Made by a program: the position numbers and the translations under genes. Under the pieces are notes generated by a model. It worked only from the letters and a program-made list of their open reading frames with translations, ran no database searches and was not told where the DNA came from. From positions 372,001 through 436,000 of the forward strand of contig NZ_CAADFC020000028.1 of the NCBI RefSeq assembly GCF_900696085.1: a stretch of DNA of 64,000 bases. Reading direction: 5' to 3'. This document shows positions 18,757 to 27,693 of the stretch, piece by piece. Position 1 is the first letter of the stretch. Each line of letters starts with the position of its first letter. This DNA comes from Bradyrhizobium ivorense. GTDB taxonomy: Bacteria > Pseudomonadota > Alphaproteobacteria > Rhizobiales > Xanthobacteraceae.

Positions 18757-19686
18757 ATGACGGTCTGGGTCACCGGCGCGAACGGGTTCATCGGCCGCCA
18801 TCTCGTCCATGCGTTGGCGGCGGCGGGCCGCGCGGTGCATGGCGTCGGCCATGGCGCGCTCGATGCGGCGGAGGCCGGCCGGCTCGGCTTGCAGAGCTGG
18901 ATCAACGGCGAGATCGATGCTGCCAATCTGAACGCGCTTGCGGCGGCGCATGGATTGCCGGCGCAAATCTATCATCTGGCCGGCGGATCGTCGGTCGGGG
19001 TCTCGATCGAGCGGCCGTTCGAAGATTTCTCGCGCACCGTGACCAGCACCGCCCGGCTGCTCGAATGGCTGCGCGGCGCGGCGCCCAATTGTCGCGTCAT
19101 CGCGGCGTCGAGCGCGGCGGTCTACGGCGCCGATCACCCCGGTCCGATTCCCGAGAGCGCCGCACCGACACCGATGTCGCCCTACGGCCAGCACAAGCTG
19201 ATGATGGAGCAGTTGTGCGCCAGCTATGCGCGCTCCTACGGCATCAACTGCACGGTGGTGCGGCTGTTCTCGGTCTACGGCCCCAATCTGCGCAAGCAAC
19301 TGCTCTGGGACATCTGCTCGCGGCTGAACGCCGGGCAGCCGTCGCTCGATCTCGGCGGCACCGGCGCCGAGATCCGCGACTGGACCGACGTGCGCGATGT
19401 CGCAAGGCTGCTGACTGATGTCGCCGAACCGTCGCCGCAGGACGCGTTCCGCGTCATCAACGGCGGCTCGGGCCGCGGCACCAGCGTTGCCGATATCGCC
19501 GCCGGCCTGGTGCGGCAGTGGGGCGGCAGCACCCCCGTGCGCTATTCCGGGATTGCCCGGCCCGGCGATCCCGCGAGCCTGCTGGCCGACGATGCCAGCC
19601 TGCGCCGCATCGGGTTCGACTGGCGGATTCCGCTCGATCGTGGTCTTGCCGACTACGTGGCTTGGTTCAGGCAGCAGGCCGCATGA
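18757..19686 (+). CDS. NAD-dependent sugar-nucleotide epimerase/dehydratase (extended SDR)
   Basis: A 309-aa extended SDR. The Rossmann motif TGANGFIG starts at residue 6 and the catalytic YGQHK gives the YxxxK pair; Ser-Ser-Ala before it fits the active-site serine. The size and pattern fit GalE/RmlD/Gmd relatives acting on a nucleotide sugar. The exact reaction is not clear. It overlaps the next gene by 4 nt. Confidence 0.83.
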   Translation: MTVWVTGANGFIGRHLVHALAAAGRAVHGVGHGALDAAEAGRLGLQSWINGEIDAANLNALAAAHGLPAQIYHLAGGSSVGVSIERPFEDFSRTVTSTARLLEWLRGAAPNCRVIAASSAAVYGADHPGPIPESAAPTPMSPYGQHKLMMEQLCASYARSYGINCTVVRLFSVYGPNLRKQLLWDICSRLNAGQPSLDLGGTGAEIRDWTDVRDVARLLTDVAEPSPQDAFRVINGGSGRGTSVADIAAGLVRQWGGSTPVRYSGIARPGDPASLLADDASLRRIGFDWRIPLDRGLADYVAWFRQQAA

Positions 19687-20870
19687 CAGTGTCTTCCCCG
19701 ATGCGTATCGCGTTCAACTCCATCTCGCGTCGGCAATGGGCCGGCGGGTACAATTATCAGCGTAACCTGTTCGCGGCGCTGGCCCGATTCCGGCCCGGCG
19801 AGTTCGCCCCGGTCGTGTTTGCCGGCAAGCAGAGCGACGCGAGCGAACTAGCCGACCTTGCCGCGATCCCGGACGTCGAGATCGTGCGCGCAGAGGCATT
19901 CGACGGGCAGCCGGAATTGCCGGCGGCGGTCGCGCTCGGCCTCGCCCAACGCGCCGCGGCGTCGTTTCGCTCGGCCGGCATCGATGCGGTGGTCGAGTCG
20001 GCGCGCTTCTTCGGCTGGCGGCTGCCGATCCCGGCGGTGGCCTGGATCCCCGACCTGCAGCATCGCTCCCTGCCGCATCTGTTTCCGAGGGCCGCGCGCT
20101 GGCGCCGCGAGTTCGGCTTTCGCATGCAGATCGGTTCGAGCCGGACCATCATGCTCAGCAGCGAAAGCGCGCTGCGTGATTTCAAGGTTTGCTATCCGCG
20201 CGCCAGAAACAAGGTCTGCGTGGTTCGCTTCGCGACCCAGCCGCCGGCGGCGCTGCTGAACACGGATCCGGCGGAGGTCATCGCCACCTACGGACTGCCG
20301 CAAAGCTATTTCTATCTGCCCAATCAGTTCTACCGCCACAAGAACCACCAGCTGGTGGTCGACGCCCTGGCGATCCTGAAGCAACGCGGCGCCGATGTGG
20401 TGGTGTGCGCGTCCGGCAGCACCGACGACCCGCGCGAGCCGGGCTACTACGAGCGCGTCAGTGCGCAGCTCAAGGAGCGCGGCCTCTCCGCGAACTTCCG
20501 CCACGTCGGCACCATTCCGCTGTCCCACGTCTATGCGCTGCTGCGGGCCGCGACCGCGCTGGTCAACCCGTCACGTTTCGAGGGATGGAGCACCACGGTG
20601 GAGGAGGCGAAATCGTTCGGGGTTCCGATGATCCTGTCCGACATCGACGTGCACCGGGAGCAGACCGCAGGTCGCGCGCGCTATGTCGGCGTCGATGATC
20701 CGGCAGCGCTCGCGGATCACCTGATGCAGGCCTCACAGCAGGCCAGCGGGCTCGTGGTGCGCAGCATCATCCCGGGTCACGACGACAGTGTCAGCGCTTT
20801 CGCGGCGAGCTTTGCCGCCACCATGCGCCAGGCCGTTCAGGGGGATGCCGGCAAACTGGCGGCGGGTTGA
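19683..20870 (+). CDS. Glycosyltransferase family 4
   Basis: A 395-aa GT-B glycosyltransferase. The C-terminal Glycos_transf_1 domain has the motif NPSRFEGWSTTVEEAKSFGVP with the E-x7-E donor-binding pattern, and the interdomain phrase YFYLPNQFYRHKNHQ. It closes the plus-strand run that began at 11850 and converges with the polymerase gene, overlapping it by 34 nt at the 3' ends. Confidence 0.87.
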   Translation: MTVSSPMRIAFNSISRRQWAGGYNYQRNLFAALARFRPGEFAPVVFAGKQSDASELADLAAIPDVEIVRAEAFDGQPELPAAVALGLAQRAAASFRSAGIDAVVESARFFGWRLPIPAVAWIPDLQHRSLPHLFPRAARWRREFGFRMQIGSSRTIMLSSESALRDFKVCYPRARNKVCVVRFATQPPAALLNTDPAEVIATYGLPQSYFYLPNQFYRHKNHQLVVDALAILKQRGADVVVCASGSTDDPREPGYYERVSAQLKERGLSANFRHVGTIPLSHVYALLRAATALVNPSRFEGWSTTVEEAKSFGVPMILSDIDVHREQTAGRARYVGVDDPAALADHLMQASQQASGLVVRSIIPGHDDSVSAFAASFAATMRQAVQGDAGKLAAG

Positions 20871-22150
20871 CCCTGCGCCGGCCTGCGTTCGACGCGGAAC
20901 GGCGCGATGTACCAGAGCAGGAACAGCAGGACCGCGCCGTGGGTCAGCAACACGGTGGTGAAGGGAACGTTGACGATCAGCTGCACCAGCACGGCCCCGG
21001 AGATCAGGACAAAGCGCGGCGGCAGATTGGCCGAGGCCCGGTTCCCCAGCGCGACCACCAGTCCGCAGACAAATGCCGAGATCGGCGCCAGCACCGGTCC
21101 GATCGACGCAATTCCCTCGGTCGCGAACAGCGAGGCGTTGAAGTATCCGCCGATCCCGAATGCCTTGTAGATGATCGCGGAGAGCTGCTCGTTGTACGGG
21201 CAGGACATCACCGACTTCAGCACCCCGATCTGACAGTAGTAGGTCAGCGGATTCTTCGAAAAGAACTCGTTGTAGTAGTCCATCGCCAGCGACGGGATCG
21301 CGACCATCCGGAAATTGACCAGGCCGAAATACGGGATGCCCGTCGAATAGGGGATCCAGTTGAACTGGAACAGCGTGAACAGGAAGATCCCGAGCGTCAC
21401 CGGCACGAGCAGGGAGACGACGACGGCAATCCTGAGTTCGAAAATCCTCGACAGCACCGTCATCACGATCAGCCAGGCCGACGTGAGCAGCGAGATCTTG
21501 CTCACCGTCACCGGATAGAACGCCAAAAGGATCAGCAGCGCCGTCAGGGCGCGCCATTTCTTCTTCAGCTCGATGCAGCATGCAAAGGCGAACGGCAGCA
21601 AGGCGCCGCTCGCCATCGCCATCAGGTAGTTGAGCCCTCGCGGCGCCCGCAGCGATTCGCGGTAGTCGTAGATGCGTTCGATCGACACCAGCTGGAAGTC
21701 GTAGAACGCGCCGATCGACACCACCACGGCGCCGAACACCAGGATGACGTCGATCAGGCGGTCGAGCGCCCTCGGCGACAGGGTCCAGAATTGCGGCAGC
21801 GGCGATCGAATGAGCAGCGCCGGCAACAGGAACGCGATGGCCGATGCCGCCGCGGACAATCTGGTCAACGAATGATTGTAGATGAAGTCCGAGAACTGAT
21901 TGAGCCAGAGATAGCCCAGGATCATCGTGAACAGGTAGAAGCCGACGAAGTAGCCGAAGCTGAACTCGGCGTAAACGAACAGGATCGCAACCGTCGAGAA
22001 CAGCGCGACGACCGCGATGGTCGAAGCCAGGTCGCTCGGCCGGAAAAAGATATGGTACTCGGGATAGAGCTGCGCGACGCAGCCAAGCGAGACGCAGGTC
22101 ACCACGACATGAATGAAGACCAGGAGCGGCAGCCTGTAGCTCTCCGGCAT
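20837..22150 (-). CDS. Polytopic membrane protein, candidate O-unit polymerase (Wzy-like)
   Basis: A 437-aa integral membrane protein with about ten hydrophobic segments and a longer loop around residues 255-330 (containing CQIGVLKSVMSCP with two Cys). This topology, plus position among glycan genes, fits a Wzy-type repeat-unit polymerase; no sequence motif proves it. ATG 22150 is preferred because the upstream 93 codons of the open frame are low-hydrophobicity and unconserved-looking. It is transcribed away from legB. Confidence 0.62.
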   Translation of the reverse strand: MPESYRLPLLVFIHVVVTCVSLGCVAQLYPEYHIFFRPSDLASTIAVVALFSTVAILFVYAEFSFGYFVGFYLFTMILGYLWLNQFSDFIYNHSLTRLSAAASAIAFLLPALLIRSPLPQFWTLSPRALDRLIDVILVFGAVVVSIGAFYDFQLVSIERIYDYRESLRAPRGLNYLMAMASGALLPFAFACCIELKKKWRALTALLILLAFYPVTVSKISLLTSAWLIVMTVLSRIFELRIAVVVSLLVPVTLGIFLFTLFQFNWIPYSTGIPYFGLVNFRMVAIPSLAMDYYNEFFSKNPLTYYCQIGVLKSVMSCPYNEQLSAIIYKAFGIGGYFNASLFATEGIASIGPVLAPISAFVCGLVVALGNRASANLPPRFVLISGAVLVQLIVNVPFTTVLLTHGAVLLFLLWYIAPFRVERRPAQGQPAASLPASP

Positions 22151-22599
22151 CAGGCCGCGACCGATCCCACCCACTTGGTATTCTCCAGCAACGCTTGGCA
22201 GTAGCAGTCCGTCCGATACCCCATTCGAAACGCCCGGACAACTCTGCGCAGGCGCCGCGTCCGACGCGGACACCGCGTGTTCCCCGGCGAGTGCTGTTCC
22301 ATGAGCCATCGCGCACGCGCGCATGCGCATTCGATCCCTGGACTGGCCGGTTTTGTCATCGGGATTCGCGCGGATCGAGCGTGCGCCGGTTGCTTTGCCG
22401 GCGGGCCGGGCCACGGGCAATCCGCGCAAATCAGCTCCGCGTGGCGGTTGCTTGATTGTTGTAGTAAATTCAATGACTTAATATCACGTGGCGGCAGTTT
22501 CGCCGGCCTTTCGGCACTTTCCATCTGGTTTCCAGCCGCCGGAGTGGCTAGAAGCGGCCGTGTTGCCGGAGGGTGCCGGCATTTTGGGAGATTTGGGGC
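22151..22599. other. Intergenic region between the polymerase gene and legB
   Basis: About 450 bp with no convincing gene. It carries the candidate legB promoter at 22456-22484 in a locally AT-rich stretch. The rest must hold the 5' signals of the minus-strand polymerase gene, but I see no strong box there. Confidence 0.5.
22456..22484 (+). promoter_or_regulatory. legB: Putative promoter of legB-legC
   Basis: TTGTTG (22456-22461) and TAATAT (22479-22484) are separated by 17 bp in an AT-rich island within GC-rich DNA. The predicted transcript starts near 22491, about 110 nt before legB. Confidence 0.5.
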
Positions 22600-23598
22600 T
22601 TGCAAAAGGTATTGCTGACGGGCGCAGGTGGATTCATCGGCTCGCATCTTGCCGAGGAACTGGTGCGCCGACAGTTCGGCGTGCGCGCCTTCGTGCACTA
22701 CAACAGCATGGGGTCGTATGGCTGGCTGGATACGCTGCCCGCCGACGTGCTCGACAAGATCGACGTGTTTGCCGGCAATGTCTGCGACCCGAACGGGCTG
22801 CGCACCGCGATGAAGGGCTGCGATGCGGTGCTGCATCTCGCCGCGCTGATCGCCATTCCCTATTCGTACCATTCGCCGGATACGTATCTCGATACGAACA
22901 TCCGCGGCACGCTGAACGTGCTGCAGGCGGCGCGTGATCTCGACGTCGGCCATGTCGTGCACACCTCGACCAGCGAGGTCTACGGCACCGCGCAGTTCGT
23001 CCCGATCACCGAGGAGCATCCGCTGCAGGGGCAATCGCCGTATTCGGCGACCAAGATCGGGGCCGACCAGATCGCGCTGTCGTTCGAGAAGTCGTTCGGC
23101 ACGCCGGTGACGGTGGTGCGGCCGTTCAACACCTACGGACCGCGGCAATCCACCCGCGCGGTGATCCCGACCATCATCACCCAGATCGCAGCCGGACGCC
23201 GCCGCATCAAGCTCGGCAGCGTTCACCCGACCCGCGACTTCAACTATGTCGGCGACACCGTCGGCGGCTTCCTCGCGGCGCTGGAGAAGCGGGCCGGCAT
23301 CGGCGAGGTCGTCAATATCGGCAGCGGGTTCGAGATCTCGATCGGCGACACCGCGCAGCTGATCGCCGGGCTGATGGGGGTCGAGATCGAGATCGAGCAG
23401 GACGACGTCCGCGTCCGTCCCGACCGCAGCGAGGTGGAGCGGCTGTGGGCCAGCAACGCCAAGGCGCAAAAGCTGCTTGGCTGGTCGCCGCGCTTCGGCG
23501 GCGTCGACGGGCTGCGCAAGGGCCTCGAGCAGACCATCGCCTGGTTCACCAAGCAGGAGAACCTGTCCCGCTATCGCGCCAATGCATACACTTTGTGA
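22600..23598 (+). CDS. legB: LegB-type sugar-nucleotide 4,6-dehydratase
   Basis: An NAD-dependent 4,6-dehydratase of 332 aa. TGAGGFIGSHLAEELVRR at the N-terminus, the phrase YNSMGSYGWLD and the YSATK catalytic pair match LegB, which acts on GDP- or UDP-GlcNAc at the start of the legionaminic-acid pathway. The start is taken as TTG 22600 with GGGAG upstream, giving MQKVLLTGAGG as in homologues; GTG 22573 is the alternative. It is 6 nt before legC, its pathway partner. Confidence 0.87.
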   Translation: MQKVLLTGAGGFIGSHLAEELVRRQFGVRAFVHYNSMGSYGWLDTLPADVLDKIDVFAGNVCDPNGLRTAMKGCDAVLHLAALIAIPYSYHSPDTYLDTNIRGTLNVLQAARDLDVGHVVHTSTSEVYGTAQFVPITEEHPLQGQSPYSATKIGADQIALSFEKSFGTPVTVVRPFNTYGPRQSTRAVIPTIITQIAAGRRRIKLGSVHPTRDFNYVGDTVGGFLAALEKRAGIGEVVNIGSGFEISIGDTAQLIAGLMGVEIEIEQDDVRVRPDRSEVERLWASNAKAQKLLGWSPRFGGVDGLRKGLEQTIAWFTKQENLSRYRANAYTL

Positions 23599-23604
23599 TT
23601 TTTC

Positions 23605-24837
23605 ATGACTGCTTTGTCCGCCCAAGCCAGCGATATCAATTCCGCCGCAGTCGACCTGCAGCCCGTGCTCGCCGCGGTCGATGCCGTGCTCGGCGCGCAG
23701 CCGCGCCCGGTCGAGCTGCATGAGCCGCGGTTCGGTGCGCGCGAACGCGAGCTGGTGCTCGATTGCATCGATACCAACTGGGTGTCGTCGGCCGGGCAAT
23801 ACGTGACCCGATTCGAGCAGATGGTCGCGAAAGTGGCCGGCGCCCGCCACGCGGTGGCGATCGTCAACGGCACGGCCGCGCTGCATGCGGCGCTGTTGCT
23901 CGAAGGCGTCAAGCCGAATGACGAGGTGCTGCTGCCCGCGATCACCTTCGTCGCGACCGCGAATGCCGTGAGCCACGCCGGCGCCGTCCCGCATTTCGTC
24001 GATTCGACCTGGGATACGCTCGGGATCGATCCGGTCGCGCTCGACAAGCATCTCGAGGCGATCGCCGTGCAGCGCGACGGCGGCTGGGTGAACCGGCAGA
24101 CCGGCCGGCGGCTGCGCGCGGTGGTGCCGGTCCACATCTTCGGCCATCCGGTCGACATGGCCGCGCTCGGCGCGGTGGCGGCGAAATACGGCCTCGTGGT
24201 CGTCGAGGACGCCACCGAGTCGCTCGGCTCGACCTGGAACGGGCAGGGCTGCGGCACCTTCGGCCATTCCGCGGTGCTCAGCTTCAACGGCAACAAGATC
24301 GTCACCACCGGCGGCGGCGGCATGATCCTGACCGACGACGACGATCACGCCCGCCACGCGCGGCACTTCACCTCGACCGCGAAGAAGTCGCACGCCTGGG
24401 CGTTCGAGCATGACGAGGTGGCCTACAATTACCGCCTGCCCAACATCAATGCCGCGCTGGGCTGCGCCCAGATGGAACGGCTGGAGGGGATGGTCGCCGC
24501 CAAGCGGGAGCTGGCCGAGCGCTATCTGCAGGCCTTCAGCGCCTTTCCGTGGGCGAAGATCTATCGCGAGCCAAAGGGCGCGCAGAGCAATTACTGGCTG
24601 AACACGCTGGTGCTCGATCGCGACTATGCCGCCGAGCGCGACCGGTTGCTGGCGGCGCTGCATGGCCACGGCATTCGCGCCCGGCCGTTGTGGACGCCGA
24701 TGCACATGCTGCCGATGTACCGGGATTGCCCGCGCGCGCCGCTCGCCGTGGCGGAGGACATGTCTGCGCGCTGCATCAACCTGCCGAGCAGTCCGTTCCT
24801 TGCCGAAGCCGGTCGGACGAACGCGAACCAGCGCTGA
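23605..24837 (+). CDS. legC: LegC-family aminotransferase
   Basis: A PLP-dependent aminotransferase of 410 aa that should aminate the 4-keto sugar made by LegB. The family phrases LHEPRFGARE, DCIDTNWVSSAGQYV and the C-terminal CINLPSSP are characteristic of the LegC branch of DegT/DnrJ/EryC1. The PLP lysine is in SFNGNKIVTTGGGG. Its stop overlaps the start of the next gene. Confidence 0.9.
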   Translation: MTALSAQASDINSAAVDLQPVLAAVDAVLGAQPRPVELHEPRFGARERELVLDCIDTNWVSSAGQYVTRFEQMVAKVAGARHAVAIVNGTAALHAALLLEGVKPNDEVLLPAITFVATANAVSHAGAVPHFVDSTWDTLGIDPVALDKHLEAIAVQRDGGWVNRQTGRRLRAVVPVHIFGHPVDMAALGAVAAKYGLVVVEDATESLGSTWNGQGCGTFGHSAVLSFNGNKIVTTGGGGMILTDDDDHARHARHFTSTAKKSHAWAFEHDEVAYNYRLPNINAALGCAQMERLEGMVAAKRELAERYLQAFSAFPWAKIYREPKGAQSNYWLNTLVLDRDYAAERDRLLAALHGHGIRARPLWTPMHMLPMYRDCPRAPLAVAEDMSARCINLPSSPFLAEAGRTNANQR

Positions 24838-26225
24838 TGTCCCGCATCGTCTTCTTCACCATTCACAGCACGACGGCCTGGTGGAAATATCTGGGCTCGC
24901 GGCTGGAGTTTGCCGACGTCACCGTGCTGAGCGATCTGCGCGACGACGGCGATTATTCGCTGGTCGACGATTTCTATCGCTTCATCGACAAGGGCGATGC
25001 CGACAAGGCCGCGATCGCCCGGTTCGGCGAGGACGGCTGCGCCGACATCATCCTGCGCTGCCGCGTGCTCAGAAGCATCGACCGCGGCCAGGCGCTGCGG
25101 ATGATCGGCGGCATGACCCAGGCGATCGAGCGCGCGTTCGACAAGCTCGCGCCCGAGCTGGTCATGACCTTCACCATCGACCGCTATGTCATGGACGTGA
25201 TGGCGCGGATCGCGGACCGGCGCGGCATCGACTTCCTCGAGATGACCACTTCGATCATTCCCGACCAGGTCATGCTGATGCGCCGCGGCCGGCCGGTCCG
25301 GTTGCACGAGCCGTCGAGCGCCGCGGTCGATTCGGCGGTCGAGCTGCTCTGCAAGGGCGACTTCGCGCCGGCCTATGTGCGCGACGCCAAGCGCTTCTCG
25401 CTCGGAAAATTCTGGCGCGTGTTCGGCTACTACGCGCTGCGCGGCGCCTATTTCAACCTCTGGCGCTTCGTGAAGCGCGACCGCTACAACTGCCACTACC
25501 TCGATGCGCTGAAGCGGCTGAAGCACAAGGTGCGCCCCGGCGACGTCGCGGTGCTGCCGCTGCTCGACCATGACTGGGACAAGCGCCTCGCCGAACTGCC
25601 GCGCGAGAAGCGCGTGTTCCTCGGCCTGCAGCTGTTCCCGGAAGCCTCGATGGATTACTGGCTGACCTCGCAGCGCATGCTGGCGCATGACGACGTGGTG
25701 GTGCGCTATTGCGAGGTGCTGGGCGGCGCCGGCTATCGCATCTTCGTCAAGGACCATCCGCTGCAGTTCGGCTTCCGCCAGCGCGAGCTGTTCCAGCGGC
25801 TGGCGAAGCTGCCCTATGTCACGCTGGTTCCTTATGACGTTCCGGCCAATCTCCTGATCGGCAAATGCGCGGTGTCGGTCACCTTCACCGGTACGATCGG
25901 CTTCCAGGCGGCGCTGGCCGGGCTGTGTTCCGTTGCAACCGAACCGTATTATGCCACCGAGCAACATTTCCTTCATATTCGCGACGTCGACGAGATCGAG
26001 AGCCTGCCCGAAAAGCTCGCGCGCTGGCAGGTGCCCGGAGATCTGGCGGCCACGCAGCGCGAGATCATGCGGCATCTCGCGGCGGTCAGCGTCGAAGGCG
26101 ATTATTTCGGCTGGCGCAACTTCGATCCCGAGAACGAGGCTGCGCGCAAGTCGGTCGAGCCGCTGGCGCGCTCGCTGAACGCGTATCTGCCGCAATTCCT
26201 GAAGTCCTGCAGAACCGCGGCGTGA
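24837..26225 (+). CDS. Capsule-synthesis-family glycosyltransferase-like protein
   Basis: A 462-aa soluble protein. The C-terminal half carries the pattern IFVKDHPLQFGFRQRE, then a small conserved-looking segment VSVTFTGTIGFQAALAG, which resembles the capsule-synthesis (KpsC/KpsS-like) and surface-polysaccharide glycosyltransferase families. In known systems those transfer CMP-activated Kdo. Being coupled directly to legC, this one may transfer the CMP-activated nonulosonic acid; that is inference. Confidence 0.6.
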   Translation: MSRIVFFTIHSTTAWWKYLGSRLEFADVTVLSDLRDDGDYSLVDDFYRFIDKGDADKAAIARFGEDGCADIILRCRVLRSIDRGQALRMIGGMTQAIERAFDKLAPELVMTFTIDRYVMDVMARIADRRGIDFLEMTTSIIPDQVMLMRRGRPVRLHEPSSAAVDSAVELLCKGDFAPAYVRDAKRFSLGKFWRVFGYYALRGAYFNLWRFVKRDRYNCHYLDALKRLKHKVRPGDVAVLPLLDHDWDKRLAELPREKRVFLGLQLFPEASMDYWLTSQRMLAHDDVVVRYCEVLGGAGYRIFVKDHPLQFGFRQRELFQRLAKLPYVTLVPYDVPANLLIGKCAVSVTFTGTIGFQAALAGLCSVATEPYYATEQHFLHIRDVDEIESLPEKLARWQVPGDLAATQREIMRHLAAVSVEGDYFGWRNFDPENEAARKSVEPLARSLNAYLPQFLKSCRTAA

Positions 26226-26279
26226 CTTGTCTCGCAATGTCTGCCACGCAGTGTCGATGACCGGCGGTGATGGAACAGC

Positions 26280-27608
26280 ATGATGCGATCTCGTGTGGTT
26301 GATCTGCTGAGGCGCCCCGCAGTCGCCGCCCTGGTCGCAACCCTCATTCTGCGGGTGCTGACGCTGGGAAGCCGGTTCCTGCTGTCGCTGCTGCTGGCGC
26401 GGATGCTGTCGCCGGCGGAGATGGGGGAATACGGCCTGCTGACCGCCGCGCTGGCGTTCGCGTTGCTCGCGGTCGGGCTCGAGTTCTATTCCTACACCTA
26501 CCGCGAGATGGTGCCGGCGAGCCCGGAGGGGCGGACCAGGATCATCGCCAACCAGTTCACGCTCGGCGCGCTGGCACTGTTTGCGGTCGGTCTGGTCCTG
26601 GGCGGCTTGGTCGTGGCCGGTAGCTTTCCGGCGCGGCTGGCGCCCTGGTTCCTGATCATTCTCATCACCGAGCATGCCTCGCTCGAGGCGACGCGAATTC
26701 TGATCATCACCTCGCGGCCGGTCCGGGCCTATGTCGGGGTGTTCCTGCGCGGCGGCATCTGGGTCTATGTGATCGCGGCGCTGATGTTCGCGGCGCCCTC
26801 AACGCGCACGCTCGAAACCGTGCTGGTCTGGTGGGCGCTCGGCGGCATCGCGGCGATCGGCTTTTCGGCCCTTGCGCTGTCCGACCTGCCGTGGCGAAGT
26901 TTGCGCGGATATCGCCCCGACTGGGAGGCGATCCGCACCGGCTTGCGGACCGCGCGTCCCTTTATGCTGACCGCGGGCGGCGCGCTGGTCATTTCCTATG
27001 TCGACCGCTTCGTGATCGATCAATTCGTCGGGCGCGACGCGCTCGGCATCTATACGTTCTATTCGACGATCCTGATCGGGCTGTGGTCGCTCGGCGGGTC
27101 GCTCTCGCACCAATTCCTGCCCAAGGTGATTGCCGGATATAACAAGGGCGGTGAGGCCTATCGCGCGGCGTTGCGTCCGTTCTTCTGGACCATGTTAGCG
27201 TTGGCATCGGGCACCACCGTGCTCTGCGGCGTTGCCATGGGACCGATGCTGGCGATGCTCGGACTGTCCGCCTATGCCTCCGGTCTTTCGGTCTTTTATG
27301 CGATGTTGCCGGGAATCTTCCTGCGCATGATGTCCGACGTGCCGTCATACGCGGTTTATGCCGCGCGATCCGACAGATCCCTGCTGGCCTGCAATCTGGG
27401 ATCCGCGGTGGTGTCGACGGTGCTCAATCTCGTGCTGGTTCCGCGACTTGGCATCCTTGGCGCGGCGCTGGCCAGCGGCGTTGCCAGTGCCGCATTGTTT
27501 TTCTCCCTGGCGGGTTTCGCCCTGCGTAAACTGCGCGAGAACGGCAGGGAACATGGCGCATCCGCATCGGCCGGTCTTCCCACCGATCCCGATATGCTCT
27601 ACCCCTGA
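26280..27608 (+). CDS. Polysaccharide flippase, Wzx/MOP superfamily (second copy)
   Basis: A 442-aa integral membrane protein with about 12 helices. GSRFLLSLLLARMLSPAEMGEYGLL near the N-terminus and the middle segment SYVDRFVIDQFVGRDALGIYTFYS are typical of the MOP flippases. It follows legB-legC and the capsule-like gene, so it likely exports the Leg-containing unit. Start ATG 26280 or 26283. Confidence 0.87.
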   Translation: MMRSRVVDLLRRPAVAALVATLILRVLTLGSRFLLSLLLARMLSPAEMGEYGLLTAALAFALLAVGLEFYSYTYREMVPASPEGRTRIIANQFTLGALALFAVGLVLGGLVVAGSFPARLAPWFLIILITEHASLEATRILIITSRPVRAYVGVFLRGGIWVYVIAALMFAAPSTRTLETVLVWWALGGIAAIGFSALALSDLPWRSLRGYRPDWEAIRTGLRTARPFMLTAGGALVISYVDRFVIDQFVGRDALGIYTFYSTILIGLWSLGGSLSHQFLPKVIAGYNKGGEAYRAALRPFFWTMLALASGTTVLCGVAMGPMLAMLGLSAYASGLSVFYAMLPGIFLRMMSDVPSYAVYAARSDRSLLACNLGSAVVSTVLNLVLVPRLGILGAALASGVASAALFFSLAGFALRKLRENGREHGASASAGLPTDPDMLYP

Positions 27609-27693
27609 GATTGCGCGGGCACACGGATTGCGGGGCCCGGGCGGTATTGGTACACAGCGGTCCCCTTCGGTACGATTTTTTTAACGGGGCAGT

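Noticed and set aside
22150..24705. 851-aa antisense open frame over legB and legC
   Set aside because: Composition is typical of a reverse shadow (Arg, Gly, Ala, Asp, His) and both opposite-strand genes have clear enzyme motifs.
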